Source of the DNA: Colletotrichum lupini
Taxonomy: Eukaryota > Ascomycota > Sordariomycetes > Glomerellales > Glomerellaceae
Reading direction: 5' to 3'
DNA length: 64,000 nt
Assembly: GCF_023278565.1 (NCBI RefSeq)
Contig: NC_064673.1
Span: forward strand, 1,116,001-1,180,000
Shown here: in pieces, positions 21,744-33,501 of the stretch
Layout: every line of letters begins with the position of its first letter
How positions within the stretch are numbered: the stretch's first letter is position 1
Made by a program: the position numbers and the translations under genes
Notes under the pieces: model-generated
Databases searched by the model: none
Seen by the model: only the letters and a program-made list of their open reading frames with translations
What the model was told of the DNA's origin: nothing

Positions 21744-22954
21744 TTCGGGATCGCATATGCGCCTCGAACCCGTTGACTTTTGCATCGTTGCAGAGCACCA
21801 TTAAGAAGAACGAGACATCACCGTACGGCGTCCTTGACACGGCAGACGAACCCTTTGTTGATGAGGGCGTACCTGAGGGACTTGGTGACTCGGAAGAAGC
21901 GCGGATCCGTTATGGAACGAGTAGGTCTTTCTTTGCATATCACATCACCGTTCACCTTACCTCACTCATAACCTCACTTCGCCCATGACCTCACCTCACT
22001 TCACTTCATCTCACAACATAATCTCACTCATAAACTCACCTCACCTCACTCACCCTCACACCAGCTCACTCACTAACTCAACCACCAGATCTCAAATCAC
22101 CATTCGGCCTCTGGCAAGTCCGCCCCTCCCCAGGAAAAGGCCTCGGCATCTTCGCCCTCGCCCCCATCCCCCGCGGCACCGTAATCATAGACGAAACCCC
22201 CCTCTTCACGATAAACCCCGGCGCCCTCACCCCAGGCCAAGGCTTCGCCTTCGCCGCCATCGCAGCCCTCGTCGACGAAGCTTTCGCCCAACTCAACGCC
22301 TCCAGCCGCACAGCCTACCTCTCCTGCCCAGCGCACCGCGACCCGGGGGGCGCAGACGACGGCATCAGCAGGGAAGCCCTCATCTTCCGCACAAACGGCT
22401 TCACCATGTCCTCTGGCGAGATCGGCATCTTCCCGCACATTGCGAAACTCAACCACGCGTGCCGCCCCAACGCGGGGTCCGCCTCGGTCGGCGGGCGGAG
22501 GGTGATTTGGGCGGGGCGGGATATCGCGCCGGGCGAGGAGGTGACGATCACGTACGCGCCGCTGGTGCAGGATACGGACGGCCGGCGGGCGAGGCTCGCG
22601 CAGTGGGGGTTCACGTGCGATTGCCAGGCGTGCGAGGCGCGGGACGACGACGGCAAGAGGGTCGAGATGAAGAGGTTGATGGGGCTTATCGAGCGGGAAC
22701 TCGGGAGCGATGCGTTTGGCGGAGACGTGTTGCCCGACGCGGAGCGGCTCGTGGAGCTTGTTGGGGAGGTCGGGCTGGTGGATTACCTGGGTAAAGCGTA
22801 CAAGTATGCTTCGTACGCGGCGTCGAGGTCGGGTAAGTTTGGGGCGGCGAGGAAGTGGGCGAGGAAGGAGTTGGAGATTCACGAGATTGCTGATGAGGAG
22901 TCGGAATATGCGAGGGAGACGAGGGCGTTTTTGGCGTCGCTTCCGTTGTTGTGA
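21590..22954 (+). CDS. SET-domain protein with N-terminal signal-like segment and polyQ
   Basis: Exons 21590-21920 and 22089-22954, giving 1197 nt and 398 aa. The 168-nt intron (GTAGGT...CCACCAG) is unusually long for this window and CTCA-repetitive. The N-terminus MRSSNIAVWLSIVAGALAC looks like a secretion signal. Ten glutamines (residues 42-51, CAG-rich) precede the domain. The SET domain begins after the intron (GLWQVRPSPGKGLGIFAL), has the catalytic NHxCxPN motif (LNHACRPNAGS), GEEVTITYAPL, and a post-SET-like CDCQACEA zinc-binding end. SET proteins methylate protein lysines using S-adenosylmethionine; this SMYD/SET5-like subgroup is large in Pezizomycotina. Substrate unknown. The signal peptide, if real, is at odds with a nuclear or cytosolic methyltransferase. 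Confidence 0.85.
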
Positions 22955-23738
22955 AGGGGCGATTGTGTGGGACAGTTGACGAAGATTTTCATCAGTGGTT
23001 GCCGGCTCACCTCTCTCGGAACCGAGTCAAGGTCGGCATGGAAAAGGGGGTTGCGAGTCGGTCCAGTCCCCGCGGTTGAGTCACCACGGCCGGTTGTGAC
23101 GCGGCCGGAAACCGTAACCGGGGGATGGAAGGGAGGGGGGCGGACCACTCCGCAGACTTGGCTATCCGTACGGATACCGCTCTCCCCTCCTTTTAGGGGG
23201 AGTGGATCCCCCGCAGATCCGACCGGGCGTCTCAAAAGGGCTCCGTCCAGTGTTCGGCGTGAGTCACTCTGTGCGGAGGGGTGGTTGAGGACACACCAAC
23301 GCAAGCTGAGAGGCCAGACCAACTCACCTGAACCGCGACTCCCAAGTCACTTCGAGGTGAAGGCGAGAGGGGTACGTACCGCGCAGCTCCTTCAGGTTTG
23401 CGGGGAAAAGGTACAACGCCACCAAGCTAGACGAACTTATCCTCCAGCGCCATGATACTCCAATCTGTAAGATGCTTGGGAAGCAGATGCGAGCACCGAC
23501 AGGACAAGCACCTTAATTAGGTATTCTTGGCGCAGGCCAGAGAACCGAACAAGAATCAAAATATAATGTGAAGAATGCCCCAAGCACCTCAAATTTGAGG
23601 CACGGCATCGAATTCAATCATCCTTGTTCGGCGGTTTTCGCTTTGATTATCCATCCCTTCGCGATCAATCCTTTCTTTATTTGAGTTCAATCAACTTTCC
23701 GACCCGAGGAAGAGAGGGGGAAAAAAAAGGTCACAGCA
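22955..23738. other. Intergenic between SET and ABC-F genes
   Basis: GC-rich to about 23,400, then AT-rich up to the ABC-F start. A plus-strand frame stays open for most of 22,967-23,455 but its composition (Arg/Pro/Gly runs) and lack of a domain argue against a gene. The last 150 bp is presumably the ABC-F 5' leader. Confidence 0.45.
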
Positions 23739-26258
23739 ATGACGTCGATGGCGTCCGAGTCCGTGGCCACGATCCTCTGCACCAGCAAACAGACGCGCTT
23801 CAACATCCAGACAGCAGATTATCGAGAAGTAATTTTTCTTCACAACTTACCTAAAGTAAGCGTACAGACTAGCTGACAAAAAGTCTCGTATAGCTAGAAA
23901 TTGATGGTCTCAACATCACCATCACCTCGGCACGTAAACCCGGTGGTAGTGGTGGTGGTGGTGCCAAGGGCAAGTCCAAAGCCCGGAGCGAGGGGACCGA
24001 GATCCTGGTCGACGCCAAGCTGCGTCTGAAGGCCGGCCAACGATACGCCCTCGTCGGAAGAAATGGTTCAGGCAAATCGAGTAAGTACATACCGAAAGAG
24101 GCCGCGAGACCAAACTTTCGAACTCGAAATGATTGACGCGACGTTCAAGCGCTTCTCAAAGCCATTGCTGAGAAGTTAATCCCCGGCATACCCGAGGCGA
24201 CTCGGATATCTCTTCTCCAGCAAACGAGCATCAGTGATACCGACTCGGACGTGCGCCCCGAAGACAACGACTCGACTTCTCCAGTAGATGGCCCCGCTGG
24301 AAGCAGCCGTACTGTGTTGGAGCACGTTATCGAACAGGCGACTGCGCGGTCAGATGTCGAACAGGAAATCAGAGGTGTGCCCGATATAGCCGTTGTATCT
24401 TCCCCATCGACCCGGAACTAACATTCGTAGCTCTGTCCGATGGCATCAATAGCGCAGACTCCCTCGGCCCCGTGCGCGCCATTCGCGCTCTCCGTCATGA
24501 AAGAAACCAAAAGCATCTCTTCCAAGTCGACAAGAATGCAAGGCTGCGCAGCGGAGACCGCGGCCTGGCAGCACGCAAGGCTTTGAAGGCCTTTGAGAAA
24601 AAGGTCGCCGAGTCTCAGTCACTGTACGTTTTTTTTTAGATTTTCTTTTGCTCCTTTCCCATCCAATTCCGCGCGTGGGTGATACTGACCCAAAAGCCAG
24701 GGTCGATCAGCCGCAAGATGAGATATCGGCCGAAACCATGAAGAGCGAGACGCAAGAGGCATTAGAGATGCTCGCAGATCTCCAACTACAAGTTGAGCCG
24801 TCGAAAGTAGCCGAGACGGAGTCCAAAGCCAAGCGCATCCTGACCGGCCTGGGGTTCTCCGAGGCATACATGTCAAAACCCGTCACCAGCTTATCTGGCG
24901 GGTGGCGGATGCGGACGGCGCTCTGCATATCGCTGCTCCAGGAGACCGACATCCTCATCTTGGACGAGCCGACAAACTTCCTTGACCTACTTGGCATCAT
25001 CTGGCTTCAGCGGTATCTGGGGTCCCTCCAAGACATGGATGATGCCCCTACGCTCATCCTCGTGTCGCACGACAGAGACTTTATCACCATTTGCAGTGAT
25101 CTTCTCATCCTGAAGGAAAAGGGGTTGACGTACTTCCACGGCGACCTTCCGACATACGAGGCATCGCAGTCGGAGCGGAAACTCTGGTTGACAAAGATGA
25201 AGGATGCTCAAGACAAGCAAAAGGCTCATATCCAGCAAAGCATATCCAACAACATCAAGGCAGGCAAGGCCAATGATGACCAGAACAAGCTGCGGCAAGC
25301 CAAGTCCCGCCAAAAGAAGCTCGACGATCGATGGGGCCTTTCAGTCAGTGCTAAAGGCGGCCGCTTCAAGCTGAATCGCGACCTTGTTGGCTATCACTTG
25401 ACAGCCCGCGAGGATATAGACGTCCCTCAAGACGAACGGCCCGTAAGCTTCGTCTTGCCGGAACCTCTAGATCTCCGATTCCCGGGGCCTCTCATATCGG
25501 TAGAGAATGCGACATTCCGTTATCCGACTAGGGTCAAGACGAAGCTAGCGGCGCCAACAGTGTTGCAGGATATAGACCTGTCTGTTCACATGGGTGATCG
25601 AATTGGCATCCTCGGGTTGAACGGTGCCGGGAAGTCGACTTTGGTCAAACTTCTAGTCGACGAGACGAAGCCCACGTCAGGGACAGTGACAACGCACCCA
25701 CGGCTGAAGCTGGGATACTATTCGCAGCATGCCGTCGATGTTCTGCAAGAGAAGGGCCAAGGCGATCCCTCATTGACGGCGTTGTCGATGCTCACGGAGG
25801 AAGTAGCCGGGGAATTGGATGAGGGGCAAGTCCGTGGCGTTCTGGGCAGCCTCGGTCTGCCTGGTCGCATTGCTTCCGATGTACCTCTTGGGAAGCTATC
25901 AGGAGGGCAGCTTGTGCGATGCGAGCTCGCACGTCTCTTGTGGCGGAGACCACACTGTCTCATCCTCGATGAAGTTACCACTCACCTCGACTACGAGACT
26001 GTGACTGCTATGCGTGGAGCACTCAGAGACTGGGAGGGCGCAGTGGTGCTCGTCAGTCACGATCGGTGGTTCATGCGCGGAGCAGTCGAGGGTCTCGCCG
26101 AGGACTCTGACAGCGAAGAGGATGAAGATGAAAAGGGGGTACCTAGACGACGGCTTGTGTACAAGTTGAGACAAGGGAACATGACGCACCTACAGAGCGG
26201 CGTGACCGAATTCGAGGAGAGCGTTGCGAAGAGGGTGACGAAGCTGCTCAGTCTGTAG
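23739..26258 (+). CDS. ABC-F family ATPase (soluble twin-ABC protein)
   Basis: Exons 23739-23828, 23894-24080, 24150-24374, 24431-24623 and 24701-26258 give 2253 nt and 750 aa. There are no membrane segments: two ABC domains joined by a Lys/Gln-rich helical linker, the ABC-F plan of ribosome-associated ATPases. Domain 1: Walker A GRNGSGKST (about residue 85), signature LSGGWRMR (about 296), Walker B ILILDEPTNFLD, switch VSHDRDF. Domain 2: Walker A GLNGAGKST (about 538), LSGGQLVRCELARLL, degenerate Walker B LILDEVTTHLD (Pro to Val, Asn to Thr), switch VSHDRW. The first donor could be 23829 (chosen, 65-nt intron) or 23856 (38 nt, too short). Role is probably in translation or ribosome assembly; orthology to Arb1, Gcn20 or New1 cannot be decided here. 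Confidence 0.9.
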
Positions 26259-29200
26259 AGGGTAACAAACTGCCTAGGCCCACCATGGCTCGGCCAAAAT
26301 CTAGGACGGTGCCCAAAGTCCCAGCTACTCAGGAAATTGCAATGAAATATGATTGCGTAGGAACATGGCGCATTAGTACCGAATTCCAATACACTAGAAA
26401 CCGGTGTTCAAGGCAGAAGAATACTGGACCAGTCAATTGGACTGGCGAGTCAGGCTTGATCCGCCCGGTATACGTGTAGTTCGTCGTACATGTGGGGGTT
26501 CCGGAATCCGCGCGTCGAGTAGGTACAATTGCCTAGTGTCTCGATCCAGCTCAAGTTTCTTTAGCTTCATTCGCATGAAGTATCTGGCTTTCCAATCTGA
26601 CGATGCTGAAAGCCGAAGACTCGACGAGTCTGAAAAACAGTCCGACCGCAATAGAACAGCTGTGAAGACTTTTAGAGAGTGTTCAAAGATGAGGCCGTTG
26701 CGTATTCACAGCGTGAAACGCATAGGCCAGTAAAGGTACAAAATTTTTGCTAGAGAGCCAACACAGAACAGCGCTATTTTCGGACATGTTGGTCGATTGA
26801 TTGCCGCTGCGCCGGCCCGTCCAGTCGGGTCGGGATAGCGGCCGCGGCGAAATTGGCGCGTTGCCTCAACGTCAACCCTCGACTATTTTTTATTTTGTTT
26901 TTGGAAGTAGGACTGCCCCGCTGCCGCCTAGGCTGTCAAAAGGAGTTGAGGTGAGGCACGTCCTCACTCTCGACTGTCGAAGATGGCTAGTTTCAGCAGG
27001 ACAAGCCAAGCCGGCCAATGGCTTTGCTGGGAAACTCGACATGAATGCGAGTTCGTCAGAAAAAGCGTGGACGAAAGCCGATCGGTGTCGCGTCGATGGC
27101 TGGTTAATGCCGCCTGGTTGTTCGGCAGACTGGAGACAAGGGTTAGGTGGTATGGAGAGAAGGTATTGTGGTTGTATGACAAGGAATGTCATGACACTTG
27201 CCGGCTACCTGTGCCAGGCTGCAGCATTTTTCTTCTTCTTACTGGACAGGATCAGTAGCTTGGAGGCCCCATGAAGGAGAAAAGCTGCTTGCAATCCTCT
27301 GCAAAAACTTCCAGCTGCAACCTCGGGAGATTGTGGGCGGGAGGATCGGCACCATCAGCCGTGGTCGATCCCGGAAAGAAGTCAAATGTATATACTGCGG
27401 TATAACATTGAACAGGAGGGTGCATTGCTGACGCACTGCTGCATTGGCGGAGAGAGAACTCCAGGTTTGGCCCTTGCGAAGAGGCACAGACGGACGGAAA
27501 CAATTGTGTTTGACTGGACCAGTGCCTCTTGGTGATCCGATGTTTGATTGGGTTGAGTTTGTATGCGCAGCGTGTCTGAGACCTCGTCGCGCATCTTGTT
27601 TGCGCATGTGTCAAGAGCACGAGCGAAACAGCTGAGAGATTCTTACGCAGTATACTCGCTACTCCCACCGGTAGCCGTAGCCCGTGGTAGCCGTAATTAC
27701 TGCATATACTGAATTGTAATGGCACTGTCCAAACTCCAAATTAACATTGTACCTTTCCGGGGGCCGATGCGTGTCTTAGGGGCTTGGCCGGGCGATGCTG
27801 CCGCTAGACCGGGCGACTCCAGAAAGCAGGGTAAGCCACAATGAGCTGGTTGGCTTTCCTGGTTGGCTAACTTTGGTCATCTGGGGTTACACTGGGGGGT
27901 TTTTGCACCTCAGAGACGGGGGTTCTAACTTCTGGAACAGTGGCCATGATGATGTTGTCTTCAGAACCAATTTGCAGATCACAACATCCCCGTCGTGAAT
28001 GCCGTCGATTGTTCTCATTGTTTGTTTGATGAGGTATCCGGACTAAGGTAAACTGTAAGGTACTTGGGCTGCGAGCAAGAGAGAGGCAGAGGGTGAAACA
28101 AGCTGTGACGGGGCGTGGAACTCACACTCAGGAACCGTGTGTACGGAGTATTCGCCGTGCCTTAACAGAGAACGCATTCCTGCCACATAGCTCCGGCCTC
28201 GGAACAACGACCGTGGCAAGGCACAGCGCAGCATGAGCGTCGCAGAGTAACAACAAGGCATTGCCATACTCCATACGTTGCGGTGAGACGAAAGAGCAGA
28301 ATCACACGGATAGGAAAGAAGAAACAAAAGAAAAAAGATGAAGTGGGCAGAGTATCCGTACCTGGCATGGTGCCATTGAAGGATTCGCATGTGGGCACTT
28401 GACAGGTTATTATCAAATTGCAACGACGGAACTGGGTCCGTTCTCTCCTTACCCGCCCTGGCTCGTGGAGATCTTTTCGAGGGTCACATAGTGCGATGTG
28501 CATCCGGGTAGGGCGAGCCCAGTCTGAGTTTCCCATTATTGCCTTGGGATGTACCCTTTTGGCTACAGATGCCCCAAGACGGTACGGGTATCCGCAGCTA
28601 CGTGTGCAGTGTGAGGCACATCCTGCCAAGTTGACACATACCGGACACAGCCAGGAACACCACTTGGCCCGCCCCAAGGAGGAGCCAGGAGTCTCTCTTC
28701 CTTCTTGGTTATTAAGTTTCCAGAGTCAAGACTCCGCCTGCTTTCTCTGTGCGTGCGTAAGGTAAGGAAGGCACCTACCTACCTTACCTTAAGGGCCAAC
28801 GAGTGCGTGCTGTCCAACATAAACTAAAGCAGATGCTCCCCCCGTCCCATCAGCATCAAGGTATTCACGTTACTTTTGACCTCCATCTCACCTATTCTCT
28901 CTCCTTACCGCTCGATGCCTTTTGCGTTCCCCCTTTCCCAACCAAGATCCTAGTTGATCCCGACTCTTGGATCGCTGCGCCTCGCATCGCTCGGGCTCCG
29001 TCTCTTCTCCTAAACACCTTTTATAACGGAGCTCGGCGGGAACTGCTGGTCTCTCACAGGCTTCAGCTGCACTCGCCATTCCCGGCCATGTGAGCTGTCT
29101 TGCTCTTGGGTCACGACCACGCCGAACTCTATAATCCCAACAGTAGTCCTTTCTGTTTTTTGTTCTTTTTGGCCCTCATGCCATAACCTCTTCTTCTTCC

Positions 29201-29601
29201 TGCAGGGTCGCCGAGAGTTCCGATCAAGAAACAGAAAGAAACGAACTGTCGGGAGGTTTCGAGTTCGACTCGCCTTCCAGATCGCCTTTGCTTTAGCTTT
29301 CGTCAGTGCTCCTGCCCACCGGGACCTGATATGAACTATTAGCCACCCTCCTCCCACCTTCAGCCATTTCTCAGGTTACCGATCTTGGCATCTTCTCTTT
29401 TACTGCATTAGAGTCATCAACCTGCATAATCGCTTGATCCAGTCTCGTTGGCGTACGCTCATAGTTCCCTTGGCATCGTTCACCAAAACTGCTATTGCTG
29501 CTATATTCGAAGAAGACTCGCATGCCATCGCCGCACGTCAGGCAGCCAAACTTGATTCAGCACATTGCGACTTCGTCGAACGACCACTGTACATACACAC
29601 A
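26259..29601. other. Intergenic, 3.3 kb
   Basis: No gene is supported. There are several medium open frames on both strands, none with a recognisable domain or ATG-plus-intron model. A perfect inverted repeat at 28758-28791 is listed separately. The last 600 bp upstream of the mannosyltransferase ATG probably includes its promoter and a long leader; it has several pyrimidine-rich tracts. Confidence 0.45.
28758..28791. repeat. Short perfect inverted repeat
   Basis: TAAGGTAAGG (28758-28767) and its exact reverse complement CCTTACCTTA (28782-28791) flank a 14-bp spacer that itself contains ACCTACCTA. It could be a paired binding site or a hairpin in a transcript. No function is assigned. Confidence 0.6.
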
Positions 29602-30977
29602 ATGATTGCGAATTTTCATAACCCTAGGCGGCTTCGGACGCCCTTTATCGCCATCATCGTTTTCATTCTCATCACCGGATTCTTCTTGCTCTTCCACCAG
29701 CCGCTAGTCCAATACTTTGTAATTCCTTGGACAGCAGAACGTAAGTCTAGCCAATCGCCCTTTTGCCAACCCGGTGTACTGATTTGGGTTCAGAATATGG
29801 CGGCAGTTGGATGAACGACTCAACGCCAAACTGGGTTCAGCCAGCTCTCTACGAAGGTCGACCAGACAAGTTTGGCGAAGCAAGTCAATACGTGCAGGCA
29901 ATTCTAGACCCCAAAAATGGTGGCTTTCCTATTGTCAACTGCCCTGCGACAAATGTCACTCGCTACGAAGTTCTGCGGCCTACCATGAACATGGATAAGA
30001 GGCACTACTTCTTTGCTCTCGACTTGCGACAGGTTAGAGATCTCCTGCCCCAGTTGATAGGAGCTGTTCTGGAAGCCATGAACGTCATTGGGCCGGAGAA
30101 CTGCGCCCTTTCCATTGTTGAGGGTATCTCCACCGATGGTACATACGAGACGCTATACCGCCTCAAATCACACCTCGACCAGATGGGAGTTTCTTATCAC
30201 CTACAGACGAGCAGCATTGATTCCCACAGTGGCGATCGTATCGGCAAGCTCGCCAAGCTGAGGAATCTGGCCTTGGAACCCATGATGGCAGATGCGGATG
30301 CCTACGACCCGAAGGCGACGATTATTTTCCTCAACGACGTCGCTGCATGCACCGAGGATATTTTAGAGTTGGCGTACCAGAAGCAAACGCAGGGAGCCGA
30401 TATGACTTGCGCGATGGACTACCATTTCCTCCGATTTGCGCCGCATAATGGAGAACCCTCGTTCTACGATTCGTGGATCTCTCGCGCCATCAACGGCGAC
30501 ACCTTTTTGCCGATTCCCGACAGAACACCCAAGGGAGAACAATGGAGCGATGTGGCCAACATGTTTTGGAACCACCCGTACTCCCAGGATCGATACCTCA
30601 GCCGTAAGCCACTGCAGGTGTTTGCGTGCTGGAATGGAGGCGTTGCGGTGACTGGAGAGCCCTTCCTGAAGAAGCAGATTGACTTCCGGAGGTCATATCA
30701 AGGGGAGTGCCATACCGGCGAGCCAACACTGCTGTGCAAGGATTTGTGGAAGCTGGGTCACGGCAAAATCGCCGTCGTGCCGAGCGTCAGCTTGGCATAT
30801 AATGTGAAAGACGGACGACAAATCAAAGAAGAGAGGGGGTTTGCTTCGGCTTGGACCATTAATGAGAACAACGGGGAGCCTCCAAAGATCAACTGGCAAG
30901 AGGAGCCGCCAGCGATGGTCAAGTGTATGCCGACGTTCAGGAACCAGTTCTGGCGGCCCTGGAATGAAGGACTTTGA
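29602..30977 (+). CDS. GT69 alpha-1,3-mannosyltransferase, CAP59/CMT1 family
   Basis: Exons 29602-29740 and 29794-30977 (53-nt intron, GTAAGT...TTCAG), giving 1323 nt and 440 aa. Residues about 15-32 form a single N-terminal anchor (FIAIIVFILITGFFLLF) after a basic NPRRLRT, a type II Golgi topology. The lumenal part shows the CAP59_mtransfer pattern: YFFALDLRQVRDLLPQLIGA, LSIVEGISTDGTYETL, RIGKLAKLRNLALEP, IIFLNDVAACTEDILEL, MTCAMDYHF, FYDSWISRAINGD, FACWNGGVAVTG and ECHTGEPTLLCKDLWK. The family includes Cryptococcus CAP59 and CMT1; CMT1 transfers mannose from GDP-mannose. In ascomycetes the acceptor is unknown, plausibly a cell-wall glycan or glycolipid. The preceding in-frame stretch has no ATG, so 29602 is the start. 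Confidence 0.9.
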
Positions 30978-31465
30978 AGGAACCCAGCTCGAGGCGCTAT
31001 AGGAGGAGAAGTGGTGGAATTTTCATTGTAGAGAGCATCAACCATGATACCCGGTAGCATAGTGTTTTGGGATAGCAGGCGCTAATATCAACTATCTTTG
31101 AACTTTGCATCTCCGTATTCGATGATACCTCTGAATATTGATGTGATAGGTTTCCAAGCATTTTTCTCATGGTATATATTACACGGTTGCTCATTTGCGT
31201 AGAGTCTAGTCCAAAGTCGTCAAAGGGCTGCGGCCGTTGATCGGAAAGCCACAACAAATGCTAGCTACCAAGCCGTGGTCCCGTCGGTCCCATCGGTTCC
31301 GTCCCCCCCTTGCGTCGGGACGCCGTTGCATGCTGCATGCGAACCACATCTCAAGGTCCCAAAGGCCGAACACAAGCGCCAACCACACACGACGGATCCG
31401 GGGGAATGGGGGGAGCGCGTATTTGTAAAGTAATGCAGGTAAGGACATATAAGCCGGCACTCCAC

Positions 31466-31515
<50 letters not shown>

Positions 31516-31570
31516 ACCCGGCGGGCGGGGGGGGGGGGGGGGGGGTTTTTAAAAAAAAGAACCGCCAAAG

Positions 31571-31606
<36 letters not shown>

Positions 31607-32609
31607 TGATTTCAATTCCCGGGGTTCCGGCCGATTGAGAAATTTCAATTCACCTCCCGCCGGCTCCGGTACCGAAACCTCGGCCCCGGCCCCTACCAGC
31701 CCGGCCGGCCGGCCGGCGGCGTTGACCTCAACTTTCAACCGGCCTCGCTATCAGGAAGTGGCACAACTAGGCTCCGTGTTGCTAGGTACCTACTGGTATC
31801 GGAACGGGGAGACCGAGCGAATAACTCAAACAGCGCCGCCGCCGCCGGCACCGATTTTCCACGACCCCGAGTCGTCGGCCGGATCTCCTCTTTCCAACAC
31901 GGCGCGGTTTGAAAAGGGGGGGGGGGGGGGGGGTTATCGAATTTTGCCACGCAACCTACAGGCCTTTGGCAAACCATGTCGCACGGCGTAGATAGCGTAC
32001 GTAGCCATTCTCCAAAAAAAAGACACTTCGAGAGCAAGTCGAGGGGTAGAAAGCCAAGTCAGTTGCGTGCAATGTTGTGATGTTATTGTGTTGTCCCAGA
32101 AGGATATTAAGGTTTATGATACTTTTTTTTGGGGTCTTTCATCGAGCTCGGGATATTATATGCGTCTCCCAAGCTCGCCCAAAATGGAAAAAAAAGGGGG
32201 GGAATCGTAAGTACAGGGTGAACAACGCAAAGTAAGGTACGCTGTTCACAAAACACAAAAACAGGATATAAGGCGCTGATCGAGTACAAATCTCCAAACC
32301 ATCCATCTTTTTCTTTCGTCTCTCCAGAAACACCATCGCAAAAAAAAAAAAACACATCAAAGGTTCATCAAGCCGCTCCGTACATATCAAGTAGATCAGG
32401 GGAATCATAAGCATCAGCAAAAAATTCCGGCCAACATTAAACATCCCAACAGAGCACGTGGATCCACTGCCTTCCGCCGGCTGCTTTCGTTTTCATTATA
32501 CTCGTGACACATGGCACACTGACGCTGGTATTGACAGATGAGATTGCTTGAGGCAGCATATTAGAGTCAATGCCAGGTCAGCGCTTCCAATTGAGCCAGT
32601 CGTAAAGGA
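30978..32609. other. Intergenic with homopolymer tracts
   Basis: Contains the 3' UTRs of the mannosyltransferase and the GPI-protein gene, which converge here. Between 31,467 and 31,933 there are extreme C and G runs (listed separately). No gene is supported; frames through the G runs encode only polyglycine or polyproline. Confidence 0.5.
31467..31605. repeat. Poly-C / poly-G homopolymer block
   Basis: 49 consecutive C (31467-31515), then a short spacer, 19 G (31527-31545), TTTTT, AAAAAAAA, a short spacer, and 35 C (31571-31605). An 18-G run follows at 31916-31933. C and G runs this long are rare in fungal genomes and are typical of low-quality read tails, so an assembly artefact is a real possibility. 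Confidence 0.85.
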
Positions 32610-33501
32610 TTAGAGCAGCGCAGCGACGAAGGCGGCACCGAGGAGGACCGCCATGCCGGCGGGCCCGTTGCTGCTTCCGGCGTTTTGGTTGGGGGCGGAT
32701 GCCGAGGTGGTCGCCGCCGAGGGGAGGACGGTACTCCTCGCGCTGGAGCGAGTCGATGTCGTGGCCAGGGTGGTGCCGTTGCTGGAGGCGAAGGCTGTGC
32801 TGGTACCGGCGCTGGGAACAAAGGTAGATGAGACCTCAGTGGTCACCTCGGTAGTGCTGGGCACTGCAGACGTGGAGGGGGCGAGGGTGGACGAAGGGGC
32901 GGGAGTGCTGGAAGTGGTGACGACGACGGAAGACGTGGTGGTAGGCGGCGCCGGCGTTGAGCTGGTGGTCGGGGGAGGGGTGGTCTTGCTGGTGGTGGGA
33001 GGAACGGAAGTGCTCGCGACGACGGGTGGGTCAGAGGTGAGGCCGCTAACGCCGTGCTTTGCGGCGCAGTCGGCGAGGTTCATGCCGTTGGGGCAGCAGG
33101 TCGTGTCGCTGTTGCTGCCGTGGGTGCAGTAGAAAGATGACAAGCAGGAGTCTGATGGAAGGCGTTAGTATTCAGGATGCAGGCTGTAGTAGAAGAACTA
33201 AAGTCGACTCACTTCCGGTGGTGGTTGAGCAGCAAGTCTCGCCGGCGGCCGGGTTGAAGCAGTGGACGGCCTGGTCGGTGGACTTGCATTGCTCATAGCC
33301 GGTTCCGCAAGCCTCAGCGCAGGTGTTACCACCCTTGTTGCAGACTTCGTCGGCGGGCTGGTAACCGTCGTCGGCACGGCGCATAAGACCCAAATCTCTT
33401 CCGGCGGTGATGCTGCGCTTGAAGACCTTGGTCTGCTGTTGCGCGAAAGCCTGGGCGGCGAAGGCCACGAAGGCCACAGAGGCGAGTGAGCGGATATGCA
33501 T
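32610..33501 (-). CDS. GPI-anchored Cys-rich, Ser/Thr-rich cell-surface protein
   Basis: Exons on the minus strand 33501-33213 and 33151-32610, giving 831 nt and 276 aa; intron GTGAGT...CATCAG with TACTAAC branch site. Signal peptide MHIRSLASVAFVAFAAQAFA, then a short pro-region. A domain with twelve cysteines follows, including two CC pairs (ETCCST and TTCCPNG), split by the intron. Residues about 130-255 are a Ser/Thr/Pro stalk with repeated SSTPAP-like units, a typical O-mannosylated region. The C-terminus (SSNGPAGMAVLLGAAFVAALL) fits a GPI attachment signal. The likely place is plasma membrane or wall. I do not recognise a named Cys domain; roles in adhesion or wall structure are inference. 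The long upstream region is purine/pyrimidine biased. Confidence 0.85.

Noticed and set aside
22097..22882. Long minus-strand frame antisense to the SET domain
   Set aside because: Arg/Pro/Glu-biased shadow of a GC-rich gene. The plus strand has the SET catalytic motifs and a valid intron.
23829..23893. Alternative first donor of the ABC-F gene at 23856
   Set aside because: It would leave a 38-nt intron, shorter than any other in the window, and add nine residues. The donor at 23829 gives a normal 65-nt intron in the same phase. Transcripts could still overturn this.
31265..31738. Polyglycine/polyproline frames across the C/G runs
   Set aside because: They exist only because homopolymers lack stop codons; there is no unique protein sequence.
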